A stretch of 64,000 nucleotides of DNA from Streptomyces lavendulae subsp. lavendulae (GCF_002803845.1 NZ_CP024985.1:1798001-1862000), one strand, 5' to 3'. Positions 39,306 to 53,700 are shown, counted from the first letter of the stretch. Notes: a model not told the origin generated them from the sequence alone. Program-made: numbers and translations.

Positions 39306-42300
39306 TCATGAGATGCCGAACTCCTTGCCGATGAAGTCGAAGAGGTCGTCGTCGGTCGCGCTCTCCAGGGCCTCGGCCACCTGGGCCCCGTCCGGGTCTG
39401 CGGCGGCCTCCGCCTCGTCCCCGGCCGTGTTCCATGCGGTGAGCAGGGCCTGGAGCCGCTCGGTGATGCGGTCGCGGCCCGCGCGGTCGGGCGTCGAGGT
39501 GACGAGCGTCTTCTCCAGGCGTTCCAGTTCGGCGAGCAGCGGGGGTACGGCTGCCGCGCCGTCCTGCCAGAGCTCGTCGCGCAGGTACTCCACCAGTGCC
39601 GTCGGCGTCGGGTAGTCGAAGACGAGGGTGGCGGGGAGGCGTACGCCGGTGGCGGCGCCAAGGCGGTTGCGCAGTTCGACGGCGGTCAGCGAGTCGAAGC
39701 CGACCTCGTTGAACGACCGTGCCGGGTCGACCGCTTCGGGCCCGGCGAAGCCGAGGACTCCCGCGACGTACGCGCAGACCAGCTCCAGCAGGGCTTCGTC
39801 CCGTGCGGCCGGCGCGAGCCCGGAGAGGCGTTCACGCAGTTCCGCTCCGCCGTCCGTGCCGGGGGCGGTGGCGCCGCCGGCGCTCCGGCGGGCCGGGGTG
39901 CGGACGAGGCCGGAGAGCAGCGGCGGGAGCATTCCGCCGCCCGCCTGGGCGCGCAGGGCGGCCAGATCCAGCTTGACCGGTACCAGCAGCGGGCGTTCGG
40001 TGGCCGACGCGGCGTCGAACAGGGTCAGGCCCTCGGCCGCGGTCAGGGCGTTCACTCCGCCCCGGCCCAGACGGGAGACCTCCTCGCTGTTCAGGGCGCC
40101 GCCCATGCCGCCGGCCTCGGCCCACAGGCCCCAGGCGAGGGAGGTCGCGGCCAGGCCCTGGGCCCGGCGGTGCGCGGCGAGGGCGTCCAGGAAGGTGTTG
40201 GCCGCCGCATAGTTGGCCTGGCCCGCACCACCGAACACACCAGCGGCCGAGGAGAACAGAACGAACGCCGACAGGTCGAGACCGGCGGTCAGCTCGTGCA
40301 GGTTCCACGCCGCGTCCACCTTCGGACGCAGCACCGCCGACAACCGCTCCGCCGTCAGGGAACCCAGCACACCGTCGTCCAGAACACCGGCCGTGTGCAC
40401 GACCGCCGACAACGGACGCTCCTCCGGAATCCCCGCCAGAACGCCGGCCAGCGCGTCACGGTCGGCGACATCACAAGCCGCCCACGCCACCTCCGCACCC
40501 AGCTCAGCCAGCTCCGCCGACAACTCCACCGCACCCGAAGCCGCCTCACCACGACGACTCACCAGCAACAGATTCCGTACCCCGTGCTCGGCCACCAGGT
40601 GCCGGGCGAACAGACCACCCAGCGAACCACTCGCACCCGTCACCAGCACCGTGCCACCGGCATCCCAGGCAGGGGCCGCGTCAGCCGCCACCACAGCCCG
40701 CGCCAGCCTCGGCACCAGCACCGATCCACCGCGCACCGCCACCTCCGACTCACCCGAGGCAAGCACCGCGGGCAGGACCCGGTAGGAGGCGTCGGTCCCG
40801 TCCGTGTCGGCCAGCACGATGCGGCCGGGGTTCTCCGACTGCGCCGAGCGCAGCAGGCCCCACGCCGGAGCGTGGACCAGGTCCGCGACGTCCTCGCCCT
40901 GCGCGGCGGCCACCGCGCCCCGGGTCAGGACCAGCAGGCGCGAGTCCGCGAACCGGTCCTCGGCCAGCCACTCCCGCACCAGTTCCAGCAGCCGTCCGGT
41001 CTCGGCGTGCACCGCGCCCGCCACGTCCTGCGGATCGGCCGGCGCGGTCAGCGGTACACAGACCAGAGCCGGAGCAGCGAGGTCCGCAAGGCCGGTGTGG
41101 GCCTCGTAGCGCACGCCCACGGTGTCGAGCCCGGGGTGGCCGTCGGCGAGCAGGGCCCAGGGGCGCTGCTCGGCCGCGGACACCGGGGCCGGCTGGAGCA
41201 CCGTCCACTCGACCTGGAACAGCGACTCGGGGCGTGTGCCGCGGGCCGCGCCGATCTGCTCGGGCGAGACGGCCCGCAGCGCGAGCGACTCCACCGAGGC
41301 GACCGGTGCGCCCGCCGGGTCGGCGAGCTCCAGCGACACGGCGTCGCGCCCGGCCGGGGCCAGGCGGACCCGTACGGCGGCGGCGCCGGCCGCGTGGAGG
41401 CGTACGCCGCTCCAGGCGAAGGGCAGGCGCCCCTGTCCGGTGTCCTCGACGAGTGCACCGAGTCCGGCCGCGTGGAGGGTGGCGTCGAGGAGGGCCGGGT
41501 GCAGGCCGAACCAGTCGGCCGTTGCGGCGGTCTCCTCGTCGAGGCTCACCTCGGCGTAGACGGCGTCACCGTGGAGCCAGGCCGAGCGCAGGCCCTGGAA
41601 GGCCGGGCCGTAGTCGAACCCGGCCGCGGCGAGGCCGTCGTAGAGGCCGTCGATGTCGACCGGTTCGGCTCCGGCCGGCGGCCAGTCCGTGAGGTCGGCC
41701 GTCGGGGCCGGGGCGTCACCGGTGGCGAGGACGCCGGTGGCGTGCCGCGTCCACGGCTCGTCGGCGGGGCTCTCCTCGTCGCGGGAGTACAGGGACAGGG
41801 CGCGGCGGCCGGTCTCGTCGGCGCCGGCGAGGGAGAGCCGCAGCTGGACTCCGCCGTGCTCGGGGAGCACGAGCGGCGCCTGCAGGGTCAGTTCCTCCAG
41901 GACCTCGCAGCCGACCTGGTCGCCGGCCCGGACGGCCAGTTCCACGAAGGCCGTGCCGGGCAGCAGGACCGAGCCCAGGACGGCGTGGTCCGCGAGCCAC
42001 GCGTGGGTGGCCGTGGAGAGCCGGCCGGTGAACAGGAACCCGTCCGAGTCGGGCAGTGCGACGGCCGCGCCGAGCAGCGGGTGGTCCGTCGTGCCGAGTC
42101 CGAAGCCGGCGGCGTCGCCCGGGGCGTGCTGGGCGCCGGCGGCCGAGTCGAGCCAGTACCAGTCGCGCTGGAAGGCGTACGTGGGCAGTTCGGTCGCGCG
42201 GGAGCCGATCGGGGCGAAGTAGGCCTCCCAGTCGACGGCCGCGCCGTGGGTGTGGGCGAGGGCGAGGGCGGTGTTCAGCGTCTCGGCCTCGGGGCGGCCG

Positions 42301-44765
42301 GACCGCAGGGCGGGCGCGAAGCGGGCCGCGCCGTCCTCGGTCAGGCAGTCCTGGGCGAGGGCGGAGAGGACACCGTCGGGGCCGAGTTCGAGGTACGTGG
42401 TGACCCCGGCGGCCTCCAGGGTGCGGATGCCGTCGAGGAAGCGGACGGCCTCGCGGACGTGCCGGACCCAGAAGTCCGCCGAGCCCATCTCGTCGGTGAC
42501 GAGGGCGCCGGTCAGGTTGGAGACGACCGGGATGCGCGGGGCGGCGTACACCAGGTCTTCGGCGACCTTGCGGAAGTCGGCCAGCATGCCGTCCATGTGC
42601 GGGGAGTGGAAGGCGTGGCTGACGGTCAGCCGCTTGCTCTTGCGGTCGGGGAAGGCCGCCAGGATCGCGGTCGCCGCGTCCTCGTCACCGGCGATCACGA
42701 CCGAGGTCGGGCCGTTGACGGCCGCGATGCTGACCCGTTCGGTCAGCAGCGGCAGGACCTCGTCCTCCGACGCCTGCACCGCGATCATCACGCCACCGGC
42801 CGGCAGTTCCTGCATCAGCCGCCCGCGGGCGGCCACCAGCGTGCACGCGTCCTCCAGCGACAGCACCCCCGCCACATGAGCGGCGGCGATCTCACCGATC
42901 GAATGCCCGGACACGAAGTCCGTCTTCACACCCCAGCTCTCCAGGAGCCGGAAGAGCGCCACCTCGACGGCGAACAGCGCGGGCTGGGTGTACTCCGTCC
43001 GGTCCAGCAGCTCCGCATCCGCACCGAACAGCGCCTCCCTCAACGGGAGTTCCAGCCGCTCACACACCGCGTCCAGCGCCTCCGCGAACACCGGGAAGGC
43101 GTCATACAGCTCACGTCCCATCCCCAGGCGCTGACTGCCCTGACCCGTGAACAGGAAGGCCAGCTTCCCGGCTCCGGCGGCGCCCACGGTGCCGCTCGTG
43201 ACCCCGGCAGCGGACACGTCGCCGTCCGCCAGCGCGGCCAGGCCGCGCAGCAGTTCCTCCCGGCCCTCCGCCACGACCACCGCTCGGTGGTCGAACGCGG
43301 CACGGCGCGTGGCCAGCGAGAAGGCCACGTCCGCCACGGCCGACGCGGGGGCGTCCTCCAGGTGCGTGCGCAGGCGGGCCGCCTGGCCGCGCAGGGCGTC
43401 CGCCGACTTCGCCGACAGTACGTAGGGCAGCACGTGCGCCGTCCCGGCCCCGGGCGCGCTCGCCCCGACCTCGTCCGGGGCCTGCTCGATGATGGTGTGG
43501 GCGTTGGTACCGCTGATGCCGAACGAGGACACGCCGGCCCGGCGCGGACGCCCGGTCTCCGGCCACGGCACGGCCTCCGTCAGCAGGGCGACGGCGCCGT
43601 CCTCCCAGTCCACGTGCGGGGTGGGCTCGTCCACGTGCAGGGTCTTGGGCAGGACGCCGTGCCGCATCGCCATGATCATCTTGATCACGCCGGCGACACC
43701 GGCGGCGGCCTGCGTGTGGCCCATGTTGGACTTGATCGAGCCCAGCAGCAGCGGCTCGTCCGCCGCGCGCTCCCGGCCGTAGGTGGCCAGCAGGGCCTGC
43801 GCCTCGATCGGGTCACCGAGGGTCGTACCGGTGCCGTGCGCCTCGACCACGTCGATCAGGTCGCTGGTCAGTCCGCCGGAGGCGAGGGCCTGGCGGATGA
43901 CGCGCTGCTGCGAGGGGCCGTTGGGTGCGGTCAGGCCATTGGAGGCGCCGTCCTGGTTGATCGCCGAGCCGCGGACCACCGCGAGCACGGGGTGCCCGTT
44001 GCGGCGGGCGTCGGACAGGCGCTCCACGAGCAGCATGCCCGCGCCCTCGGCCCAGCTGGTGCCGTCGGCGGCGGCGGCGAAGGACTTGATGCGGCCGTCG
44101 GCGGCCAGGCCGCGCTGGCGGCTGAACTCGGTGAAGGTGCCGGGCGTGGACATGACCGTGACACCGCCGGCCAGTGCCATCGAGCACTCGCCGTTGCGCA
44201 GGGCCTGGATCGCCCAGTGCAGGGCGACGAGGGAGGAGGAGCACGCGGTGTCGACGGTGACCGCCGGGCCCTCCAGGCCGAACGCGTACGAGACGCGGCC
44301 GGAGGCGATGCTGCCGGAGTTGCCGGTCCCGAGGTAGCCCTCTACGCCGTCGGGCACGGACGTGATCCGGGTGGCGTAGTCGTGGTACATGATGCCCGCG
44401 AACACGCCGGTGCGGCTGCCGCGCATGGACGCCGGGTCGATCCCGGCCCGCTCGAAGGCCTCCCACGAGGTCTCCAGCAGCAGCCGCTGCTGCGGGTCCA
44501 TCGCCACGGCCTCGCGCGGCGAGATCCCGAAGAACGCCGGGTCGAAGCGGCCCGCGTCGTGGAGGAAGCCGCCCGAGCGGGTGTAGCTGGTGCCCTTGCC
44601 GTCCGGGTCCGGGTCGTACAGCGACTCCAGGTCCCAGCCACGGCCCTGCGGGAACTCCGAGATGGCGTCGACGCCACCGAGCACCAGGCGCCACAGGTCC
44701 TCGGGGGTCTCGACCCCTCCGGGGTAACGGCAGCTCATGCCGACGATCGCGATCGGGTCGTCCTG
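39306..44765 (-). other. Four-module PKS, module 4: KS-AT(malonyl)-DH-KR-ACP and docking end
   Basis: KS Cys near 44245; AT serine near 42900; [12 protein letters not shown] near 41985; KR near 40655; ACP near 39690. The C-terminal docking helices follow. All residues present; predicted C8=C9 double bond. Confidence 0.9.
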
Positions 44766-47700
44766 GAACGAGGCGCCCGCGGTGGCCGGCAGGGAGGCAG
44801 CGGCGTCGGCCGGCTCTCCGTCCCCGGCCAGCGCGAGGACTTCGGTGCGCAGGTAGGCGGCGAGGGCGTTCGGCGTCGGGTAGTCGAAGACCAGCGTGGC
44901 GGGCAGCCGCTCGCCGGTGGCGGCGCCGAGCCGGTTGCGCAGCTCGACGGAGGTCAGGGAGTCGAAGCCGAGCTCCTTGAACGCCCGGTCGGCGGGCACC
45001 TCGTCGGTCGAGGCATGCCCGAGTACGGCGGCCACCTCGGCCCGGACCAGGTCCAGCAGCTCCTGTTCGCGCTCGGCCGCCGGCAGCGCCACCAGCCGGG
45101 TACGCAGTGCGGACCCGTCGGCCGTGGCACCCGCTCCACCCGCGGCCCGGCGGGCCGGTACGCGGACCAGCCCGCGCAGCAGGTGAGGAACCATTCCGCT
45201 CCGGGCCTGCGCGCGGAGGGCGGCCAGGTCGAGCGGGACGGGCACGAGCAGCGGTTCGGCCGTGCGGCGGGCCGCGTCGAAGAGGGCGAGGCCCGTCTCC
45301 GGCGACAGGACGCCGATGCCCCCGCGGTTGATGCGCTCGCGGTCGCCTTCGGCGAGGTCGCCGCCCATGCCGCCGATACCGGTCCACAGGCCCCAGGCGA
45401 GGGAGGTCGCGGCCAGGCCCTGGGCCCGGCGGTGCGCGGCGAGGGCGTCCAGGAAGGTGTTGGCCGCCGCATAGTTGGCCTGGCCCGCACCACCGAACAC
45501 ACCAGCGGCCGAGGAGAACAGGACGAACGCCGACAGGTCGAGACCGGCGGTCAGCTCGTGCAGGTTCCACGCCGCGTCCACCTTCGGACGCAGCACCGCC
45601 GACAACCGCTCAGCCGTCAGGGAACCCACGACTCCGTCGTCCAGAACACCGGCCGTGTGCACGACCGCCGACAGCGGGTGCTCGGCCGGGATCCCGGCCA
45701 GGACAGCAGCCAGCGCGTCACGGTCGGCGACGTCACAGGCCGCCCACGCCACCTCGGCACCCAGCTCAGCCAGCTCCGCCGACAACTCGGCAGCACCCGA
45801 AGCCGCCTCACCACGACGACTCACCAACAGCAGGTGACGTACCCCGTGCTCGGCCACCAGATGCCGGGCGAACAGACCACCCAGCGAACCACTCGCACCG
45901 GTCACCAGCACCGTGCCCTCGGCATCCCAGGCAGGGGCCGCGTCAGCCGCGACCGCAGCCCGCGCCAGCCTCGGCACCAGCACCGATCCACCGCGCACCG
46001 CCACCTCGGACTCACCCGACGCCAGCGCGGAGGACAGCGCCTGCTCCACCTCGCCATCGCCATCGGCATCCACGTCCACCAGGACGATCCGCCCCGGGTT
46101 CTCCGACTGCGCCGACCGCACCAGGCCCCGAACCGGAGCATGAACGAGGTCCGACACACCCTCACCCGGCACGGCCTCCACCGCACCCCGCGTCAGGAAC
46201 ACCAGGCGCGAATCGGCGGGCCGCTCGGCGGCCTGCCACTCCTGGATCAGCTCCAGCACCCGGCTGGTCTCGGCGTGCACGGCAGCAGCCCGGTCCCCGT
46301 CGCCGGGCTCCAGGCAGGACACCACCGTCGCGGCGGCGGTCCCGTCGCCCTCGCCCCACAGGGACCAGTCCTCGAAGGAACCGGCCGGCGAGGCGGACTC
46401 GGTCCACTCCATGCGGAACAGGGCGTCGCGGGTCAGGTCGGGGGTGGTGTTCAGCTGGTCGCGGCTCACGGACCGCAGGGCCAGGCCGGCGACCGAGGCC
46501 ACCGGGGCGCCGGCGGCGTCGGCGATGGCGATGGCCACCTCGCCGTTCCGGGCGGTGGTCAGGCGGACGCGCAGCTCGGCGGCGCCGACCGCGTGGAGGG
46601 AGACTCCGGACCAGGAGAACGGCAGCCGTCCTTCGCCGCTGCCCGACTCCGACTCGCGCAGTCCGAGCGCGTGCAGGGCCGCGTCGAGGAGGGCCGGGTG
46701 CAGGCCGAACCGGCCGGCCTCGTCGGCGGCTCCCTCGGGGAGGGCGACCTCGGCGTAGTACGCGCCGTCGTGCCGCCAGGCGGCCCGCAGGCCCTGGAAC
46801 ACCGGGCCGTAGCCGAAGCCGGAGTCCGCGAGGCCCTCGTACAGGCCCGCCACCTCGACGGGCTCGGCGCCGGCGGGCGGCCACTCGGTGAGGTCCTGCG
46901 GGGCCGGTTCGGCCCCGGCCGCGAGCACACCGACGGCGTGCCGCGTCCATGGCGCGTCCGTGTCCGCATCCTCGGGGCGGGAGTGGAGGGCAAGGCTGCG
47001 GCGACGGCCCGACGGGTCGGCGGCGCCGACGGCCAGCCGCAGCTGTACGCCGCCCTGTTCGGGCAGCACCAGGGGGGCTTCGAGGGTGAGTTCGTCGACC
47101 AGGTCGCAGCCGAGGTGCTCGCCGGCCCGGAGCGCCAGCTCGACGAAGGCCGTGCCGGGCAGGAGGGCCGCGCCCATGACGCGGTGGTCCCCGAGCCAGG
47201 GGTGGGTGGTCAGCGACAGGCGGCCGGTGAAAAGGTGGCCGTCGGAGTCGGGGAGTTGGACCTCGGCGCCGAGCAGCGGGTGGTCGGCGGTGCCGAGTCC
47301 GGCCGCCGTGACGTCGCCGTCCGCGCGGCCGGCGTCAAGCCAGTAGACGCCGCGCTGGAAGGCGTACGTCGGCAGGTCGACGGGGCGTGCGCCGAGCGGG
47401 CGGTAGAACGCCGCCCAGTCGACGGCGGTACCGCGCACATAGGCGGTGGAGAGGGCCGAGAGCAGCGTCTCGCCCTCGTCGCGGCCGGAGCGCAGGGTGG
47501 GTACGAAGGCGGCGGTGCCGGTGTCGTCGGCCAGGCAGGCCTGCGCCATCGCGGACAGCACCCCGTCGGGCCCGAGCTCGACGTACGTGGTGACCCCGGC
47601 GGCCTCCAGGGCGCGGACGCCGTCCAGGAAGCGGACCGCCTCGCGGACGTGCCGCACCCAGAACTCGGCCGAGCCCATCTCGTCCGAGACCAGGGCACCG

Positions 47701-50700
47701 GTCAGGTTCGAGACCACCGGGATCCGCGGGGCGGCGTAGGTGAGCCCCGCCACCACCTGGCGGAAGTCCTCCAGCATGCCGTCCATGTGCGGCGAGTGGA
47801 ACGCGTGGCTCACCGTCAGCCGCTTGGACTTCCGGTCCGGGAAGGCTTCCACGATCGCGGTCGCCGCGTCCTCGTCACCGGCGATCACGACCGCGCGCGG
47901 CCCGTTGACGGCGGCGATGCTCACCCGGCCGGTCAGCAGCGGCAGGACCTCGTCCTCCGAAGCCTCCAGCGCGATCATCACACCACCGGCCGGCAGCGCC
48001 TGCATCAGCCGCCCACGGGCGGACACGAGCGTGCACGCGTCGTCCAGCGACAGCACCCCCGCCACATGCGCGGCGGCGATCTCACCGACCGAATGCCCGG
48101 ACACGAAGTCCGGCCTCACACCCCACGACTCCAGCAGCCGGAACAGCGCCACCTCCACCGCGAACAACGCCGGCTGGGTGTACTCAGTACGGTCCAGCAG
48201 CTCCGCATCCGCACCGAACAGCACGTCCTTCAGCGGCAGTTCGAGCGAGAGCCGCTCACACACCGCGTCCAGGGCCTCCGCGAACACCGGGAAGGCGTCA
48301 TACAGCTCACGCCCCATCCCCAGGCGCTGGCTGCCCTGACCCGTGAACAGGAAGGCGAGCTTCTCCCCCGCCGCCGGTGAGCCCAGGGCCAGGCCCGCAG
48401 CCGCGCGGCCCTCCGCGAGGGCCGTCAGGCCGGCGTGGAAGCCGTCGCGGTCCGAGGCGACCACGGTGGCGCGGTGCTCGAAGACGGCCCGGGTCGTCGC
48501 CAACGCGTGCCCGATGGAGACGGGTTCCGCCTCCGGGTGGGCCTCCAGGCGGGCCAGGAGCCGCTCGCCCTGGGCGCGCAGGGCGTCGGGCGTGCGGGCG
48601 CTCAGGTGCCACGGGAGGGCCGTCCGGGGCGCGGCCGGGGTGGCCGGGGTTTCGGCGGCGGACCCGGCCGATCCGGCCGGTGCTTCGGGGAGTTCCACGA
48701 TGGCGTGGGCGTTGGTGCCGCTCATGCCGAAGGAGGAGATGCCCGCGCGGCGCGGCCGGCCCGTCTCGGGCCAGGGGCGCTGCTCGGTGAGCAGCGAGAC
48801 CGCGCCCGCCGACCAGTCGACGTGCGGGGACGGCTCGTCCACGTGCAGGGTCTCGGGCAGGATGCCGTGGCGCATCGCCATGACCATCTTGATGATGCCC
48901 GCGACACCGGCGGCGGCCTGCGTGTGGCCGAAGTTGGACTTGATGGAGCCCAGCCACAGGGGGCTGCCCTCGGGACGGTCCTGGCCGTACGTGGCCAGGA
49001 GGGCCTGGGCCTCGATGGGGTCGCCGAGGCGGGTGCCGGTGCCGTGGGCCTCGACGGCGTCCACGTCGGCGGCGGTCAGGCCGGAGTTGGCGAGGGCCTG
49101 GCGGATGACGCGCTGCTGGGAGGGGCCGTTGGGGGCGGTGAGGCCGTTGCTGGCGCCGTCCTGGTTGACGGCGGTGCCGCGGACCACGGCGAGGACCTGG
49201 TGGCCGTTGCGGCGGGCGTCGGAGAGCCGCTCGACGAGGAGCATGCCGACGCCCTCGCCCCAGGCGGTGCCGTCGGCGGCGGCGGCGAAGGGCTTGCAGC
49301 GGCCGTCGGCGGCGAGGCCGCGCTGGCGGCTGAACTCGGTGAAGACGTCGGGGGTGGTGATGATGGTGACGCCGCCGGCCAGGGCGATCGAGCACTCGCC
49401 GGCGCGCAGCGCCTGGGCCGCGAGGTGCAGGGCGACCAGCGAGGAGGAGCAGGCGGTGTCGACGGTGACGGCGGGGCCCTCGAAGCCGAAGGTGTAGGAG
49501 ACCCGGCCTGAGGCGATGCTGCTGGAGCCGCCGGTGCCGAGGTAGCCCTCGACGCCCTCGGGGACGGTGTTGAGGCGGGACACGTAGTCGTTGTGCATCT
49601 GGCCGACGAAGACGCCGACCTGCTGTCCGCGCAGGCCCGTCGGGTCGATCCCGGCCCGCTCGAAGGCCTCCCAGGAGGTTTCCAGCAGCAGGCGCTGCTG
49701 CGGGTCCATGGCGAGGGCCTCGCGGGGGTTGATCCCGAAGAAGGAGGGGTCGAAGTGGTGGGCGTCGTAGACGAAGCCGCCTTCGCGGGCGTACGAGGTG
49801 CCGGGGCTGTCGGGGTCGGGGTCGTAGAGCGCTTCGGTGTCCCAGCCGCGGTCGGCGGGGAGGTCGGCGATGCCGTCGCGTCCTTCGGCGAGCAGCTCCC
49901 ACAGGTCCTCGGGGCTGCGGACGCGCCCGGGGAAGCGGCAGCTCATGGCGACGATGGCGATGGGGTCGTCGGCCTCGGCGGCGGCCGTGTGCGCCGGGAG
50001 GATCGCGGCGGCGGCCGCGGAGCCGAGGAGTTCGTCCTTGAGGTAGCCGGCCAGGACGGTCGGGGTCGGGTAGTCGAACACGAGGGTGGCGGGCAGGCGG
50101 ACACCGGCGGTGGCGCCGAGGCGGTTGCGGAACTCGACGGCGGTCAGCGAGTCGAAGCCGAGGTCCTTGAAGGCGCGGCCGGGTTCGACGGCGTCGGGGG
50201 TGGCGTGGCCGAGGACGGCCGCGACCTGGTCGCGTACGAGGTCGAGCAGGAGTGCGTCCCGCTCGCCCTCGGGCAGTCGTACGAGCCGTTCCACCAGCGG
50301 GGTTCCGGTGCGGGCGGAGGTGGCTTCGACGGCGCGGCGGGCGGGGGCGCGGACCAGGCCCCGCAGCAGGGCGGGGACCATGCTCGCGTCGGCCTGGCGC
50401 AGCGGCGCGAGGTCGAGCTGCATGGGGACGAGGTGGGCGTCGCCGGTGCGGTGGGCGGTGTCGAGGAGGGCGAGGCCCTCCTCGGAGGAGAGGCCGAGGA
50501 CGCCGGAGCGCGTCATACGGTCCTTGTCGGCGCTGTCGAGCTCGCCGGTCATGCCGCTGGCCTCGGCCCACAGGCCCCAGCCGAGGGCGGTGGCGGGCAG
50601 GCCCCGGGCCTGGCGGTGGCGGGCGAGGGCGTCGAGGAAGACGTTCGCGGCCGCGTAGTTGGCCTGGCCGGCGCCGCCGAAGGTGCCTGCGGCGGAGGAG

Positions 50701-53700
50701 AAGAGCACGAAGTCGGCCAAGTCGAGCCGGCGGGTCAGTTCGTGCAGGTGGAGGGCGGCGTCGGCCTTGGGGCGCAGGACGCGGTCGACCCGTTCGGGGG
50801 TGAGGGCTTCGGCGATGCCGTCGTCGAGGACGCCGGCGGTGTGGACGACGGCGGTCAGCGGGTGCTCGGCCGGTACGGAGGCCAGCAGCGCGGCGAGGGC
50901 CTCACGGTCGGCGGCGTCGCAGGCGGCGATGGTGACCTCGGCGCCGAGCGCGCGCAGTTCGGCGGCGAGTTCGGCGGCGCCGGCGGCCTGTTCGCCCCGG
51001 CGGCTGGTGAGGACCAGGCGGCGGGCTCCCCGGGCGGTGACGGCGTGCCGGGCCACGAGGGCGCCCAGTGTGCCGGTGCCGCCGGTGATGAGGACGGTGC
51101 CCTCGGGGTTCCAGGCGGCGGGCACGGTCAGCACGATCTTGCCGGTGTGGCGGGCCTGGCTGAGGTAGCGGAACGCCTCGGGCGCCTGGCGCAGGTCCCA
51201 GGCGGAGACCGGGATGGCGTTCAGGGCGCCGGATTCGAAGAGGCCGAGGAGCTCGGTGAGCATCTCCTGGATGCGGTCGAGGCCGGCTTCGGTGAGGTCG
51301 AACGCCTGGTAGGAGACGCCGGGGTGGGCCCGGGCGACGTCCTGGGGGTCGCGGACGTCGGTCTTGCCCATCTCCACGAAGCGGCCGCCGCGCGGCAGGA
51401 GCCGCAGCGAGGCGTCGACGAACTCGCGGGCGAGGGAGTCCAGGACGACGTCGACGCCGCGGCCGTCGGCGGCCGTGCGGAAGGTGTCCTCGAAGTCGAG
51501 GGTGCGGGAGGAGGCGATCCGGTCGTCGGTCAGGCCGAGTCCGCGCAGGGTGTCCCACTTGGCGGGGCTGGCGGTGGCGTAGACGTCGGCGCCCCAGTGG
51601 CGGGCGAGCTGGACGGCGGCCATGCCGACGCCGCCGGCGGCGGCGTGCACGAGGAGGGTCTCGCCGCGGCGCAGGCCGGCGAGGTCGTGGAGGGCGTAGT
51701 AGGCCGTCATGAAGACGATCGGTACGGCCGCGGCCTCGGCGAAGGTCCAGCCCTCGGGCATGGGGGCGATCATGCGCCGGTCGACGACGGCCAGCGGGCC
51801 GAAGGCGCCGGGCAGCATGCCCATGACGCGGTCGCCGGGGGCGAGGTCCGTGACGCCGGGGCCGGTCTCCACGACGGTACCGGCGCCTTCGCTTCCCATC
51901 AGGCCCGGGTCGCCGGGGTACATGCCGAGGGCGTTGAGGACGTCGCGGAAGTTGAGGCCGGCGGCGCGGACCGCGACGCGGACCTGGCCGGGCTCCAGCG
52001 GGGCCTCGGACTCGGGGCTCGGCAGCAGGGTGAGGTGGTCGAGGGTGCCCTTGTCCTCGATGTCCATGCGCCAGGCGGAGCCGTCGGCGGGCGGGGTCAG
52101 CGGGGTGGTGGCGGGGACCCGGGCGAGGCGCGGGGCGTGGACGGTGCCGCGGCGGACCGCGAACTGGGGCTCGCCGGTGGCCAGGGCGGCGGTGAGGAGC
52201 TCGGTGGGGGTGTCGCCGTCGAGGTCGGCCAGGACGAAGCGGTCGGGGTTCTCGGCCTGCGCGGAGCGGACCAGGCCCCAGACGGGGGCGTGGATGGGGT
52301 CGGTGAGGTCCCAGTCGCCCTGGGTGGCGACGGCGCCCCGGGTGACGAACACCAGCCGGGAGTCGGCGAAGCGGTCGTCGGCGAGCCAGCCCTGGACGAG
52401 GGCGAGGGCGTGGTGCGTGGCGGCGCGGACGGCGTCCGGGGTGAGCTCCCGCGCCGTCGCGGACGGCAGGGGGGCGAGGACGTACGCGGGGGCCGGGGTG
52501 CCGGCGTCGAGGGCGGCGGCGAGGGCCGCGAGGTCGGCGTGCGGCCGGCCGGGCAGCGCGGTGGCGGCATCGGCGCCGGTGGCGTCGGCTGCCTCGGCGT
52601 CGGCGTCGGTGGCGAGGACGGCCCAGGCGGTGTCCTCGGCTGCGGCCCCGGTGGCGGCGGGCAGCGGCAGGGTGGCCCAGTCGATGCGGAACAGCGACTC
52701 GTGGTGGGCGGTGCGCGGGGCGCCGGCGAGCCGGTCGGCGGAGACGGGCCGCACGATGAGGTGGTCGACGGCGGCGACGGGTGCGCCGGTGGTGTCGGCC
52801 AGCTGGAGGGTGAGGGCGTCCTCCCCCTCGGCGGTGAGGCGCACCCGCAGGGCGGCCGCGCCGACGGCGTGCAGGGACACGCCGCGCCAGGAGAAGGGCA
52901 GTCCGGCACGGCGGTCGCCGTCGGTGGACGGCCTGACGAAGGTGGCGTGCAGGGCGGCGTCGAGGAGGGCCGGGTGCAGGCCGAACCGGGCGGCCTCCGT
53001 CTGGAGGCCCTCGGGCAGGGCGACCTCGGCGTAGACGTCCTCGCCGAGGGTCCAGGCGGCGCGCAGGCCCTGGAAGACGGGCCCGTAGGCGAATCCGCCC
53101 TGGCCGAGGTGCTCGTACAGGCCCTCGACGGTAACGGCTTCGGCGCCGGGAGGGGGCCAGGCGGCGAGGTCGAAGGCGGGGCGCGGGGCGCCCGTGGCGA
53201 GGACGCCCGCGGCGTGTCGGGTCCACGGCTCGTCGTCGGCGGCGTCCGGGTCGCCGGAGTACAGGTCGAGGGTACGGCGGCCGTCCCGGTCGGGGCCGCC
53301 GACGACGATCTGGAGGCGGACGGCGGTGTGCGGGGCCAGGACCAGCGGCGCTTCGAGGGTGAGTTCCTCCAGGACGTCGCAGCCGGCCTGGTCGCCGGCG
53401 CGGATGGCCAGCTCGACGAAGGCGGTGCCGGGCAGCAGGACGGTGCCCATGACGGCGTGGTCGGCGAGCCAGGGGTGGGTGTCGAGGGAGAGCCGGCCGG
53501 TGAAGAGGAAGCCCTCGCCGTCGGCGAGCGGTACGGCGGCGCCGAGCAGCGGGTGGTGGGCGGCGCCCAGACCGGCGGATTCGACGTCGCCGATGAAGCC
53601 GGCGGGCGCTTCGAGCCAGAACCGGCGCCGCTGGAAGGCGTACGTGGGCAGGTCGGTCCGGCGGGCGCCGGTGGCGGCGAAGTACGCGGACCAGTCGAGC

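Larger units (their letters stand above)
44766..49974 (-). other. Four-module PKS, module 3: KS-AT(malonyl)-DH-KR-ACP
   Basis: KS Cys near 49455; AT serine near 48085; [12 protein letters not shown] near 47180; KR near 45900; ACP near 44960. All residues present; predicted C10=C11 double bond, the start of the pentaene. Confidence 0.9.
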
